A DNA stretch of 64,000 nucleotides from Stercorarius parasiticus. Its lineage: Eukaryota > Chordata > Aves > Charadriiformes > Stercorariidae. Every line of letters starts with the position of its first letter. Positions within the stretch are counted from its first letter, which is position 1. The notes beneath the pieces are model-generated. The model was given only the letters and a program-made list of their open reading frames with translations, did not search any database and was not told where the DNA came from. Below, in pieces: positions 12,591 to 25,220 of the stretch. The stretch is taken from contig VWZL01001979.1 in NCBI GenBank assembly GCA_013396915.1, forward strand, positions 620,001 through 684,000, written 5' to 3'. The position numbers and the translations under genes are program-made.

Positions 12591-13904
12591 AATCACTATG
12601 TTAGGAAAATAGGCAATATCATATCAAATTGACATTTATGGCATGATCACAAGTACAGTTAAGAGAAAGTATGCTGACACAAAAGAATTAATTTCTACAT
12701 AGTTTTTGGCTTAATATCATAAAATATTCTGAATAACACATCAATGCTATGCAAAGTAAAGGGTCCCCAGATTTACTGAAATTAAAATAAACTAACTGAG
12801 ACATAAGTAATTTTGACTATGGAACCTCTGCAGAGCAGGAATTTTTTAGTCAGATATGGAAGAGATAAGTTCTTGGTCTGAAGATGTCCAGTATTTTAAT
12901 AATAAAAATATAAATATTAGAAAAACTTGCACTTGTAAGTAAGGCTGACAGAGTAATAAATATTGATGGAGACACGCAAGCTATAAAAATTACAAGCCTT
13001 TGTAAGATGAGTGTTTGGACAAACTGTTCCGAAATCAAATGATTAAACTAAGAAAGTGGGCCACACTTGCAGATGAGGATTAAACTGTAGTTCAGAGGTA
13101 CTTGCAAAGGATCATTTTAACATCTCCTGTTGCAAAAAAATATTATGTTGTATGTAAGAAGTTGATGTACGAAGTGAGAGAGGTTTAATATGAATAGGAA
13201 GACCAGTACCAGTGAGACCATTATGGTAATCCTCTACGTAGTCCTTTGGTTGGCATTTCTAAAACGATTTGAGAAAGGTTCAGGTCTTCAACACATTGTC
13301 TTGCAAAGTCAATCTTAAGAGCCTCAGTCAATCTAATCAAATATAACAAATACAAAATATTGCATAGAATACCAAGATGTAGAAGACAACCTCTGTCAGC
13401 AGACTTCGTATCATGTAAACTTTTTGCCTATTCCAGTAGTCAGAATAGATTGTGATTATAACTGATTCTGTTTACTTTTAGATAATTACTTCTTGGATGG
13501 AAATTTGTAATGCTGCCTTTCAGCCAAACAGCAGTTCTTACTTGGGCTCATAAAAATGGCAATAACACTAAAATGTATCATTCTGTTCAGGTGTGAATGA
13601 AATCTGTATGAAACTCCATTCTAATTTATCTTATTCTATACAGGACTATGCAGAAAAAATATGAATTAAATATGTCCACATTTTTAATGAAAATTGGCTT
13701 CCCAAATTATTTAAAGGGAATCAATGGATGTATTAAATTGCATGTTGTTTGTTTACAATTTTTGTTAATGCGATCCATTGACTCAATCTGACCTTATGAA
13801 CTGAGCGTGCATCTGAGATATGAAAGTTTTCCAGAAATACCCCTTTATTGTTACTTTTCTCTGAAATACAAAGAACATGTTTTCTGAAGATAGTATTTTA
13901 GGCT

Positions 13905-14035
13905 TGAATCCAATAAAGCACTTAAGTAAGGGTACAATTTAAGCATGTGAGGACTGCTATTGATTTCAGTGGAGGCACTTATATAATTAGAGTTACTCAG
14001 GTGATTAAATACTCTACTGGACTTGGACCCCATTG
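13905..14035. repeat. Ancient palindromic MITE-like repeat
   Basis: The left arm reads 'gaatccaataaagcacttaag', then 'aatttaagcatgtgagga' and 'attgatttcagtgg'. The right arm reads 'gagttactcaggtgattaaat' and 'ctggacttggacccc'. The arms are imperfect reverse complements of each other. The wording matches a class of old palindromic repeats common in turtle, crocodile and bird genomes (agcaaagcacttaagcac... ttgacttcaatggg... type). Family knowledge is from memory, so the exact name is left open. Overlapping small open frames are not genes. Confidence 0.5.
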
Positions 14036-14039
14036 GCAT

Positions 14040-17000
14040 GGCATAAAATTCACCTTTATGGAGAAATGCAGAGTCAGCAGAATGAAAAAAAATCTCATAA
14101 AACTTTCAAAGCAGGGACTCAAGTGTGGGTTTACAGTCAAACTTTTCATTTTCGGAAAACAGAACACTAGCCTAGCTATAAAACAAATCACATGGCCAAA
14201 GAATGATGTGGCTGAGTAGCATCTCTTATTTTTCTTTTTAAACAATTGTTTCCTCTACAGTAATTTTTCAAATGAGAGCAGGCACGTTTGGTATACCAAA
14301 TATAACCCAGGGAATAATCTGTGCCACTGAACTTGCAGAAGACACCAAACGAGTATGGGAAACTGATTCACTATATTCCGAAGTGGGAGACTTTGTGGGT
14401 CATGTGCTGGGAAGAGGTTGTCAGTGAGTGGGTAGGTGGCAGACCAGAAACCTGTCCACAGACGGGTGCCCGTGGGTGCACCCACCTGCTTCTAGGAGGG
14501 TGCTAATGGGGCTTCTCTGAGGTTGTTAGGCAGCAGCGCAGTGTTGCAGACTCTTACCAAACAGATAACAGTATGCCACTCTGAAATGGGGCCAGACATG
14601 CCTATGTGGCATTGCAGAGTGGGAAGGAGGATGTAGTGTAACACTGTACATAAGACCAAGACACAGGACTAGCGGCAGGGTGATCTGGGGCAGGAGTCGG
14701 TTACACAAACCTCACTTGCACTGTGTGGGACTGGCTTCATCCTAGTTTCGATCACCATAATCTGGTGATTTTTCCATTTCTCCTTCATCTCCAAAGTGGG
14801 AGATAGAGCAGACATTACAGAATTTTTCTGTCATTTGACATTGATGAAAACAGGCAAGAGACCATCTGGGTCCTAGGTCTCTAAAGCTCTGTGTCAAAAG
14901 TGTATGCTAAAAACAGATCAAGGGGTTTATATAAACTTTATTAGTGGTATTAATTTAGAATGCCATAGTATTTTAGCACATGCCTGCTTAGAGGACTTAC
15001 AAGTAAATGACTTCAGCATATGTGTGTGGAATTTATCGAAAAAGCTTTTCTCTGGGATTACGAGAAAATCTAAAGTATTGGGTTTTTATCCAATCATCTG
15101 ATTCAACCTCAAATGCCTCTGCCTTTTTTTTTCTTCTTGCAGAAACACTCACTAAATACTTTACAAAGCCAGACAATTGCTGAAGGAGTTTGACAAGACA
15201 GACTCATTTAAGGTTAAGATATGCTTCACAATGCAGTAATTAAGTTGTTCTGATATTTTTGATTCCTGTTATTACAACTAATTTACATAACCACTTAATT
15301 AATTATATGAGAAAATTACTCAGTATTACTCCTTTAAACTGGTATTTAAAACATCTATGGCTTTGGAATGCAGACATATCAACTATACGGGCACTAGGCT
15401 GCAATTACCCTCATCTTGTCAATGTGTATTTCTGCTTGTGAGTCCACAACTAGTCAGCCACTACAGGACCTGATTAGACTTCATGATGGAGTTTAGCCCT
15501 TTCATGTCTTCATTTTCAGATCTTTATATTGAATATTTTGGTATTAGAATAGTTATCTGAAATACTTTTCATTAAGTTCTATTCAAAGGGCAGTTATCAC
15601 TCAAGGATTGAGTACAGTCCATTCATTTCTCATTTTTCTTTCTCGGTTTTGCACCGTGACTCTTTTATTTCTATTGTTTTTGTTTTATAACTGTCAAAAC
15701 TGGAGAAGTATTTAAAAAATTCTTCCAGGCAGTTTTCATATCAACTTAAAAACAACAGTAAATCTATGAAAAGAAAATAGACCTTCATCTAAAAAGAAAT
15801 AAGCTTGTTGATAAGAGATTTCTAAATCGTGTCCATCTTTAACCTTTCTTTCTCTTATGCTTATTGCTTTTTCATTATTAGTTAAACATGTTACAGATTC
15901 CAGTTTGTTCAGATGTTTAAATTCATTGGCCTAAATGCTATGACCCATACAAATATAGCTGTTCTAGGAGCTTAGAACCCACATAGACAAGGCAGACGAA
16001 GCATAGGAAGGGAAACAGGGGCACAAACAACAAAATGAATTTGTCATATCTTGAGCGGATTTGAAAAGGCAATCTAGGTTTCACCTACATCATTCATAGT
16101 TCTGACTGTGTGATTTCTTGTTTTTACAAATGAGAATAGAAAATGAGAAATGCAGTACAATGCCTTCAGAGTGAAAAGAGGAATCTAAAAGCCAGGAGGC
16201 TGCACTGCAGCTCATTAACCACTGATGAAAATGATGCAGCTGAATCTCTCTGCAAGATGCATAAACAAAGATGAAACAGGAGTGGTTTGCAATTGCTGTA
16301 TCCTGAAGATGAATGAGAAATAGTTCAAATATTGTTTTCCATGTCAGAGCTGTTCAGACAGGCAATATTTAATACCTAACCATTTGCAGCTGGACTCTGG
16401 GCTAGCTGGATTGTGGCTCACAGCCTTATGCAAAGGCCGATATAAACAGCGTCCAGCAAAAATCAGCTTTTATCAATACACAACACACCCAGATATATAA
16501 TGTGCCACAATCATTTTTTATTTGAAGAAAAGAAGAAAGGTAGGACATATGTTAGATTTTATGTGAACAGTGGCTATATGCTATTAAATAAGGAATACAT
16601 TGAGTACAGGGACAGATTTTTCATAGTGTTTACAGCATGTACTCCTGTAGCTGTACCATAGCTGAACCGAATGTATAAAATCATTGCATAGCAATAAAAA
16701 AGCTTAAAAATGTAAATATTACACAAGTAAACACTGAAGATAGCTTTATTCAGTTCATTGACCTGTATGTGATTTACTTCATTCCAGGATTTTCACAGCT
16801 TTATTTTACAGTTCTTTCTCTTCTACCTACATCCTTGCTTAATGTTGGTTAACTGCAAAATCTTTCTTCATTTTACTTTTTATATTGTAAATGAGTGGCA
16901 TATTGGGTTTTCTGAAAATTTATAGGGACTTCTATGGCATGTATTTTCTGTACATTGCTTTACAATAGAGCCTTATTGCTTCTACTGAAATATTTGCTCT

Positions 17001-17925
17001 CAACATATTTTACATTGCAAATTCTGAATGTAGCTATTGCTCTTGCCAGATCTGTCACTATGCTTACTCCCTTTCCATTTGTAAATTTGCTTTTAGCATT
17101 CCTTGTAACTATATTTTATTATGTTAAAAATGGCGAGTGTAGACAGCAGGAGATGCAGGCTATAGCAAAGGGAAGAACTTCAAGTTTTAAATGCTTAAAG
17201 ACCTTAAACTCTTTATAGAAAGAAGATTTATAATTTTATCTGGCTATACTACTCTACAGTTTGGGATAATTATTTATACAGGATAATTTACAGTATCTAC
17301 AGAGCAACCTTTCCTCTGTACTTTTGTTCTAGTCACACACCAATAGCTGACATAAGCTACTTACCCTGTAATGTTGGATTTGGGATACTTTTCCTCATAG
17401 TCTTCAGAACAGCAATAAAATTAAGATTATTGCTATTTGATAACATGTTTTATAAGGGCAGAAATCTTAATCTTTGCCTGATTCCAGGAACATTCCCAAC
17501 TAAACTATTTATGCTACCACATATTTTAACTGTGACTAGCATACCTTTTCCCAGATATGCTGCTAAGTCATTTTAAACTCTATGTTATGTCTAAGCATTA
17601 AGCAATTTGAGATGACCAGAGCAAATCTCCTAAACAAAGACAACAAGCAGTAAGGTCCAACTATCTGAAGGTTTCAGATAACTGAAAAACCTCTATAACT
17701 TGAGGCATAAAAAGTCAGACAAGAAATCCAGGTTTTTGGATGTATTTGTTTTTATTCTGTATGTAAGAAGACTTAAAAAATACCCTGTCAGGCAATTCCA
17801 GTGCCAGCTGGCTCGTGAGTGCCAGCTAGATGGTTCTGCACGAAAACAACACCTCCAGCCTGGAAAGAAGTGGATAGCTGTGGGTAAGCTCTCTGGCTTT
17901 GGGATCCTCCAGGCTGCTCTCCAAA
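14040..17925. other. AT-rich non-coding stretch
   Basis: No gene recognised. 14435-14720 is somewhat GC-richer and unassigned. 16190-16480 contains sequence with the look of a conserved non-coding element (see findings). The 94-codon frame at 16934-17218 is hydrophobic and Leu-rich, as expected from T-rich DNA, and has no family hallmark. Confidence 0.55.
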
Positions 17926-17927
17926 GG

Positions 17928-17988
17928 TTCGATCCCACTGAAGTCAATAGAATTCTCTCTGTTGATTTAAATTGTTTGGCTTAGATCT
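17928..17988. repeat. Ancient palindromic repeat fragment
   Basis: The core 'cccactgaagtcaatagaa' is followed by the near-inverse 'ttctctctgttgatttaaat' and 'ggcttagatc'. This 'tgaagtcaatgg ... ccattgacttca' palindrome with a '-gatc' end is the wording of widespread old sauropsid MITE-like repeats. It is short and diverged but specific. Confidence 0.5.
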
Positions 17989-17989
17989 T

Positions 17990-20340
17990 AACTTCCCCAA
18001 GCCAAGACCTCTATAGTGAGGATTTCACCTACCAGCCCAATACATAGCCAAAGCTCAGGAAGATGACACAGTATTTCATTAGGAAGTATTTGTTGAACTT
18101 TGGATAATACAGACTGTTTTCTATTTGAATTACTCTACATTTTAGTCAGAATAGCTGTAACTATGCATAAAATCATCTGGCAGACAATCAGATATTTCTG
18201 TAATTAAATGTTAGAAGATGACTTATCCAACCACATCTGCTAGACTTATAATGTTTTCCACACATACTCATATTTATGACACTTTCTGCGATAACTTCTT
18301 ATGACTCATTAGGCAGAATGTAGTGAAGACTATATACAGAAGATACAGAGAAGCCAGCAATTAAATTAATAATGACATCAAAGCAAAATGATTTGTAATA
18401 GAAAGAACTAGTCTATTGTTCATTCATAAAGCTTGTTGGGAAGGTCATTATTTTCTGTTGCATATAGTTTTGCTTCTGTTTGAACAGATATACACAAGAA
18501 TACTTACACGGGTATAAATTCACTGGTGTTTTTTAGAATATTAGTTATGTGAAGAAAATGACACTTCACTCTATTTATGACAGTACTTTTGTAAGATAAT
18601 TGCTTTGAAAATTAAAATAGCAACAATATAAAGCTTTGTGTCATGATATATCTTATCTGATATTTTATGTTTAAACCAATAATTTCTTCAGTTACAGTTG
18701 TTCAATTATTTTAGTCTCTTCTGTACTGGTATCAACATGTTAAGACTATAGGAATTCATCTTAATTCCTCCTGACAGCTCAGTAGCAGATAAGTATCTAG
18801 AATAATCAGAGCTTTTTGTGTTTTAGGGCATTGTTCTGCATTCCCTGTTCACATTCAAGTCAGTTTAAATCCCCATTGTATAATGACTGTAAAAACAGGT
18901 AATTAAATACTTTGCCAGGAATTCTTTTTTCTTCATTTCATTTTATTTCTACACTCAATGTGCTTAATCAAGGGTGAAAAACATTTCATGAAGAGTTTTA
19001 TATTAGAAAATCAAAAATATCCAGCAAATTAACTTAAAAGTGAACTGCATCAGCTGCAAGTGAGAGTATAAATCTGACAGTTAAAGTATGTGCATGCTAA
19101 GATAAAAAGGAAAGGAAACAAAGAAATTAAAAGCTATGACTGTTCTCCTTCATTGGGTGCTAGGAGCATGTATCTTCATTTAATTGCTTATATGAGGAGA
19201 GAGAATACATGACTGCAGTATGATATGCAGGCTGTCAGATTTGCCTCAAGCAAAATTCCTATAATCATAAATGCACTGAAGCAGTATTTATGAATTTTGT
19301 TGATCTAACAGTAAATCAGGAATTACAATACACTAAATGTTTCTAATATGCTGCATTTTAAAATTTGTGTGGATAATTATGTAAACCATATGACTAATGA
19401 CTTGTCTATTGCAATTATTTAACACATCAGATCCCAAACTTTCAAACTCCTAATGTTTAGGGTTGGGGATCTTTAATAAGCAATCAAAGCAAACATTATT
19501 ATCAAACCATGAAAGACATAAGTATTCTAAAAAACCCTCTACTGCTTAAAATCAAAGGGTATCTATACTCTTTTTTGATAAGTAATGTTTTTCTGCCTAT
19601 TCCAAACAGATACCTTCTGATTTTTTTTTAATTCTCATTACATTTAAATTTTCATTTCATATTAACCAAATATTTAGCATCCTACTAATTACCAGCATGT
19701 ATTTTATATTTATACTGTCTTTTTAACCAGCAAGTATAAAAATAGGTGTATACGCCTTTCACCAGTTTGAAAAAGAAAATCTGCATTTGATAAACAGACC
19801 TGATCTGAATTTAAAGTTGACTGGGGGCTCCCATATAGTGTCGAATGTCTTTGGACATCTCGGTAGGCTGTGCAACAGAACAGAGTTTAACAACAGAGAT
19901 CAGTCATGAACAAATCCTGAGAGTATGTGTGTGGAACATCACTGATTTCAAAGGGCTACTTTGGGGAAGAGTGCTGTCAAAGGTCATCCCGGTGTAAACA
20001 GGAACTAATCTGCTGCAATTAAGATGAGAGGTGATCACAACTTTGCCAAAAATTGTGATAAGTAGGTACTGTGGCATAAATTAATTTGACAAATTACAAA
20101 TTATGCACGTTAGATTTATTAGGCAGGCTAAGCAATTTACAGTGGTACAGTGTCCCTCTATCCCTGCTGACATCAATTTATGCCTAGGTCACAGGATGAG
20201 AATTAGTCTGTGCTGCTGCTGGATGCACTTGCCCTATACAAACAGCTTTGTGACTCTTCAAGAGCTGCAATGGCCATTAACTTGTGAGCATCTAATTGGA
20301 AGAGATGGCTCTGGACATGATAGGCTGAAAAAAGAGGTCT
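17990..20340. other. AT-rich non-coding stretch
   Basis: No gene or repeat confidently identified. 20100-20340 gives an 87-codon plus frame (20103-20366) with several Cys and His residues, but no spaced zinc-binding pattern and no family match. Confidence 0.55.
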
Positions 20341-20342
20341 GT

Positions 20343-20400
20343 ACTCACTTGTGCTGGCATAAATGATATGGAATTTCACTTGACGTCAATGTACAATTGT
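20343..20400. repeat. Ancient repeat fragment with TGACGTCA core
   Basis: 'actcacttgtgctggcataaatg' followed by 'cacttgacgtcaatgtac' resembles the sauropsid repeat wording 'cactggtgtaaat... ccattgaagtcaatgg'. The perfect CRE-like octamer TGACGTCA at about 20383-20390 probably arose from the repeat's TGAAGTCA by one substitution. Tentative. Confidence 0.35.
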
Positions 20401-20432
20401 GAATGAGAAATATTAGTCTCACTGTTTACAGG

Positions 20433-20510
20433 TCTCATGGCTCAACCCCAGCCGGCAGCCAGAAAAACAGCTGCTCGCTCACTCCCCCCAGTTTGAATGG
20501 GGGAGACAAC
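20433..20510 (-). repeat. ERVL-type LTR terminal fragment, minus strand
   Basis: 'tctcatggctcaaccccagccggcagcc' followed by 'cagctgctcgctcactcccccca' and 'gaatgggggagac' reads as the reverse complement of the 3' end of the avian LTR family seen more fully at 52872-53446 (gggagtgagc ... tgtgtggggacttacc ... ggggtaagccaccaca). Only about 80 bp remain, so it is a truncated LTR rather than a complete solo LTR. No target duplication can be defined. Confidence 0.6.
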
Positions 20511-20514
20511 CTGA

Positions 20515-21145
20515 ATTTTCATTTTCACCTAAACTGTAGTCTTCTTCTTACCACAAAATTTACAAAGCACACTTACATAATTTCTTTTTGAGATTTTTTT
20601 TGAGGATTTGTTATTGCCCTAGAACTGCACAGAATGATAGTGTCTACAGAAATAGGCAGAAAGTCTTCCATGTCATCAGAAAAAGACCCACAACACCATT
20701 GAACAAACTGAACATCAGGAATCTTGAACATCAACCCAAGGGAGAACAGCTGCTGCCTTGGAGCCAACATCTGGTTGTTTCTGCTGAATGCTTCAAAGCA
20801 GGGAGTGACTGAACATAATCAGGAACAAGGACAGAAAGGAACCTTGGAATTTTTTTCTTTATAGGGAAACATTTCTTTATAGAGAAATTATTCTTCTTAC
20901 TTATTTACAATATATTAAGGAAAAATTATACTGAAATTGGAAGCCAAGTAAGTTAAAACTGTCATAGTGAGGACATTATCTTTGAATCAGCTTTCTCCTG
21001 AGGCATATTCTGATAGACAAACCCCATTTATAGATATATTTCAATAGAATTAGGTTATTTTCAAAAGAGAGAAAATGCTTATTTACAGGCTGTTACTCCA
21101 TAAGTTTACTGAATTTTCCATAAATCTATGAGTAATGAGTTAAAG
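20515..21145. other. AT-rich non-coding stretch
   Basis: Nothing recognised. Two overlapping frames of 65 and 74 codons on opposite strands (20573-20812) have no support. Confidence 0.5.
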
Positions 21146-21149
21146 GCAT

Positions 21150-21235
21150 ACAATAGTTTTGGTTGGAAGAGTTAAGATCAATTCCAACCATTAACCCAGC
21201 ACTGTCATGGTAACTCATGTTTGGTTACATCACGT
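21150..21235 (-). repeat. CR1 LINE 3' tail, minus strand
   Basis: 'atagttttggttggaagagttaagatca' and 'ccaaccattaacccagcactgtcatggtaactcatg' form the reverse complement of the CR1 3' UTR wording 'gcagtgctaggttaatggttggac...gatcttaaagatcttttccaacc' seen intact at 50.9 kb. Only the last ~85 bp inserted or survive. The terminal octamer repeat has decayed. Confidence 0.7.
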
Positions 21236-21239
21236 AGAC

Positions 21240-21765
21240 TTGCAAAAGAAATCCATATCATAATATTTAAAAAATATTATTAAAGCAGAAAAACTAACTT
21301 TCTGAAAATAAGGTCCAAGTTGCTAAAGGCCAGCCATGCCACACTCAATGAAAACATGGAATCCAGAGCAACACCAAGCACTGTGTCTATATAAGTTTCT
21401 CATATAAACTATCATGGACAGACATCACCCTTAATGTATGAAATCTCAGCCATAGTTAAAGACAGTTTGACAACCTTCCTACCATTTTACTGTCTGAATA
21501 ACAGACATTCATTCTGATAAATCAGATTTTCTTCAGTCAGACTCACTTATATTAATTATAAACCGGGGCAGGAAATGATAAAAATAATAAAGAAGTAGCT
21601 GATGACACAGAATAAGCTGCCAAAAGGATTAACTAGCATCAGATTTTCTTTACGTTCTCAGGATTTTTGTTTCAGGGAAAGCCCTGCATAGGCAGATATT
21701 GTCTTCTAGAAGTTTCTGGAACAAGTCCTTCCTATGTGTTTTTGGCGGAACTAAGATATAGCAGA
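21240..21765. other. AT-rich non-coding stretch
   Basis: No gene or repeat recognised. Confidence 0.5.
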
Positions 21766-21769
21766 CCCT

Positions 21770-21885
21770 GTCTTGAAATCATTCAGTCTCAATTTTACTG
21801 CTGGGGAAATCAAAACTGGGAGTAAATGACCCAGGCCTTCAGGAAGAAACAGTGTCAGAACTAAGGCTAAAATTTACTGCCACAT
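21770..21885 (+). repeat. Ancient MIR/L3-like repeat fragment
   Basis: 'caattttactgctggggaaatcaaaactgggagtaaatgac' then 'ggaagaaacagtgtcagaactaagg' parallels the amniote MIR/L3 core and tail wording (cattttacagatggggaaactgaggca...agtgacttgccc...cacacagc...gcagagctgggat). It is heavily diverged, as expected for an insertion predating bird radiation. Confidence 0.45.
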
Positions 21886-21889
21886 AATC

Positions 21890-24800
21890 TTCACTCCATG
21901 TAATCATCAAAATGTGATTTTTGTAGTGAAACAATTTGCCAAGCTCCTCCAACACCATTCTGCTCTGTCTTCTGAAGGAGCTTCATATCTGTCTACTTTG
22001 TAGTTCCTTTATGCAAATGTTTAAGTTTTTGCTCAGTGAGACAAGAAACCTGTCGTGATAATTCTGTTTTCCATGACTTTGTTTTGGGAAGTGGTACTGG
22101 CCATCCTATCCAACAGAGATTGCTCTGCAAACTGGTGGAAAGAAGGGTGGCACAAAAATACCCATCCATCCAAAACCACTCATTTGGTGATCATCTGCAA
22201 AGGGTTCATGCATACTCTTCTGTTCTCTAGCTGTCATCAAAACATCTACTGAAGAAACTTATGTTAACTGAAACTGGATACAGTAGAGGCTTGACAGGAT
22301 ATGGAACAGAGGGCACCAAAACCCTCTGTTTCTGTACCCAACAAGTATGTACAAACCAGTGGTCGTGTTAATCACTGGATTTATCTTTGAGATGGAATTT
22401 TGCTGTATGTTAGATTGCCAGGGTTCTCAAATGTTGGTAATTCTCTTCTATATTAGCATTTTTTATTTTTTTCTGACATCCTTTTAACCTGTTTTTACCT
22501 TTGCAGGGGCCTAAAATGTTTTTTTGATCTTTAAATTTCCTTTTCATTAGCTGTGCCCTACAACTGTGCTAGAGGACTGGTATGTTAAATTTTAGTGATT
22601 AACATAGAGAGGTGGGAAGAAGATAAAAGCCTGTAATATGAAAGTGGGAACAGATATTTTGATGATACCTTCTGGCATAAAACTCTGTATAGCATTTCTT
22701 CTTCACCACTTCCTGCCACAATTAAAAAGAGAATAAAATAGAAAGTAGCATTTCTATTCATATACGATGAAGAATTTCTAGGGTTTATTAACAGACAGCA
22801 AGACATCATCAGGAACATTTGGCAGAAGTTAATCTCTTCTTATATCATCACTCCCACTTGACTTATGCTTTTATGCTCTTCTGGGTAACCTTATTCTTCT
22901 CATTTAAATAGTTCTCATGTAACTGGCTATGCGCACATCTTCCAGACTCCTTTAAGCTTAAGTTGTTTGACTCATTTTCTGAGTTGCTCTGGCAACATCT
23001 TTTACTACTCCTACTATTCCTGAAACTTTTTTTCTTTTTTCTTTTTTTCTTTTTTCTTTTTTCTTTTTTCTTTTTTTTTTTGTATAACTGATATCTATAG
23101 CATTTTATAGCATTTCCTTTTGTGAGAAAAATAATTAAATAATGCAAAGAAATTTTTTTCCACTTGAAATATGGGTTCTAGGTACTTCTGTCTGCATTGT
23201 GGTTTAAGTACATTGACGATCACTGTTACTTTGAGTATTATGTCTGTAAAGGTGTAAATATGTAAAAACAGGAATCAAATTAGCATGCTTATCAGAAAAA
23301 TCAGTGAGTTGCCAAATTGGACTGCACTCTGCATAGAAAGCTAAGAGAGAGCACACAACCAGAAATAATACTGGAGTGACAGAAAGGTCAGATCAGTGCA
23401 CACTATGAAAGCTTTAGTTCCTCAAGGAGAAGTAACACAAGGTCTCATCACAAGATAAAATATTTTTTTATAAAAAAAAGAAAAAGTAAAATGAAGGCTG
23501 AGATTACAATAGTTGGTGCTGAATATAGCACTTAGTACAGCAATTTTGCACACTGTCATTTGGAATAATCTCTTAATTAAGAAGCCTTTAAGTCATTAGT
23601 GACTGAGAAGAGACTGTTATAAAACAAAGTGGAATCTAGACTGAAATTTTCAGTGCCTGTATTGAGGCAGTTCTTATAAATTAGCGTCTACATTTGTAGT
23701 ATGGTCATTGAAAACAGGTGTTTTTTCTTGAAAGGATCTATCAAGACAATTTTTTTATCTAACTTTAGGTATGCAATTTATCAAATTGGATCCTATCCCC
23801 AATTTTAAATTATTCACTATATGGAACATAATACAGTGATCATAAACATGTATTTATGACAATAAGAGATATAGCTGACATCTGAATTCAGAGTAGCACT
23901 GCTCAGCATTACCAATGTCACATGATGTAGGAACATGCGGTGCACTGGTCTGTGTTCATGATAAAGCTACATTCTCAGCCCCTCGACTTAACCCATTTGT
24001 AAGCAAGCAATTTTAGCACTAATGCTTCCTCCGTGCTTCCAAAAACTAACTTAAAATAGCTTTCCCATAAACTGTGCTACCTATGATATTCAAAATTTTA
24101 TTAGAGTACAGAGTTACATGGCAGAAGAACAAATGTAAGGCAGGCACCGATCTTCTCTGTGTGCATGAAATAATTTCTGTTATACAAATAGCAAATGCAT
24201 TGAGGCAGAATCCATCTTTAAAAAGCTATGTATTTGATTCTGGATATTTCCATGCTAGAAAAATTGTATTCATAGTAATACTGTGTACATATTTTCAGGA
24301 AATGTATATTACGCTTCAGTGAGATTTAAAGTAATATTGACATCTTAAAAAGTAGTTAACCATCTACTTCAATATTATGAACGCAGACTTATAATAAGGA
24401 ATATTTTGCCCTATATGATCTCTTAAAGTATTCTTTATCACAGATATACGATGAAACTTCTAATCTGGAAATAACTATGGTAACTGTAAGTATACCTAAT
24501 TTTGTGCCTCAACTGCCTGGTACCAGTATTTTTGACAAGAAAATATATTTTTTTTCTAGCTGTAAAGGACAGTAGTCATCAAAGTAGTCATGCCAAAATT
24601 TAAGATTGATAATCTGCCTATAATTTATCTTGAAAAGAGTAATGGAGTTAGTTTCTTTCAGTTCAGCTAAAATTGCAGATATCTTAATCTGCATAAATAT
24701 TCTTTAGAAACATTTAAGTTTGCCTTTATCAGAAATGAACTAATTTCAATAAGGATTAATCTTCATTTCTTACCTCTTTGTCCTGAATTCAAAATCATGC

Positions 24801-25215
24801 CAACTTGTTTGCTGCCACAGAGACCAGGATATGTAGGAATTACTATTATGCACAATCTTGTTTTATCCTCTAACAAAGCTTGAGTGCTTCTTGGCAAGGT
24901 CTCTGCATGCAAAATGTTGTTCAGCACAAAGGGAACTTGATTATCTATTTCTTAAAAGCTTTTATAGTCATTTCTACCTCTGCAAAGTGTGTGTGATGTC
25001 CTGATTTGTTTTACATAGTTTTACAGAGACTATACTCACACAGAGAAGAAGAGATTGTAGCACAGATACAAAAAGTTTAGTACATGCAGTAGAAAATTTG
25101 TGTGTTTAAACCCTAAGCATTAAACATTCAAATGTAATTTGAAGAGAAAGAAAAAGAAGGAAAAACTGAATGGAAGAAAACAATATTCTAATAATCAATA
25201 ATAATAAACTATTAA
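21890..25215. other. AT-rich non-coding stretch with a polypyrimidine tract
   Basis: No gene supported. Contains the (TTTTTTC)n tract at 23027-23081, listed separately; its minus-strand translation is a Lys/Arg run, not a protein. Confidence 0.55.
23027..23081. repeat. Polypyrimidine simple repeat (TTTTTTC)n
   Basis: T runs of six to eleven are separated by single C residues on the plus strand over about 55 bp, ending in an 11-T run. This is a microsatellite, or the degraded poly-A of a minus-strand sequence. No identifiable retrocopy precedes it. Confidence 0.9.
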
Positions 25216-25220
25216 TATGT

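Larger units (their letters stand above)
7755..13895. other. Long AT-rich non-coding stretch
   Basis: No gene supported. 7755-7900 is a more GC-rich patch of unknown origin, adjoining the CR1 tail. A possible old MIR/L3-like remnant is at 9826-9880 and a small perfect inverted repeat at 12564-12590 (both listed separately). A 133-codon frame at 11322-11723 has a hydrophobic C-terminus but no recognisable domain, no homologue that I know and typical AT-rich background composition. Confidence 0.55.

Noticed and set aside
20383..20390. Perfect TGACGTCA, a possible CRE
   Set aside because: It sits in text resembling an old repeat with TGAAGTCA at this place; one substitution explains it, and no promoter is nearby.
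22863..23147. Lys/Arg-rich 94-codon minus frame
   Set aside because: Translation of the (TTTTTTC)n tract on the other strand.
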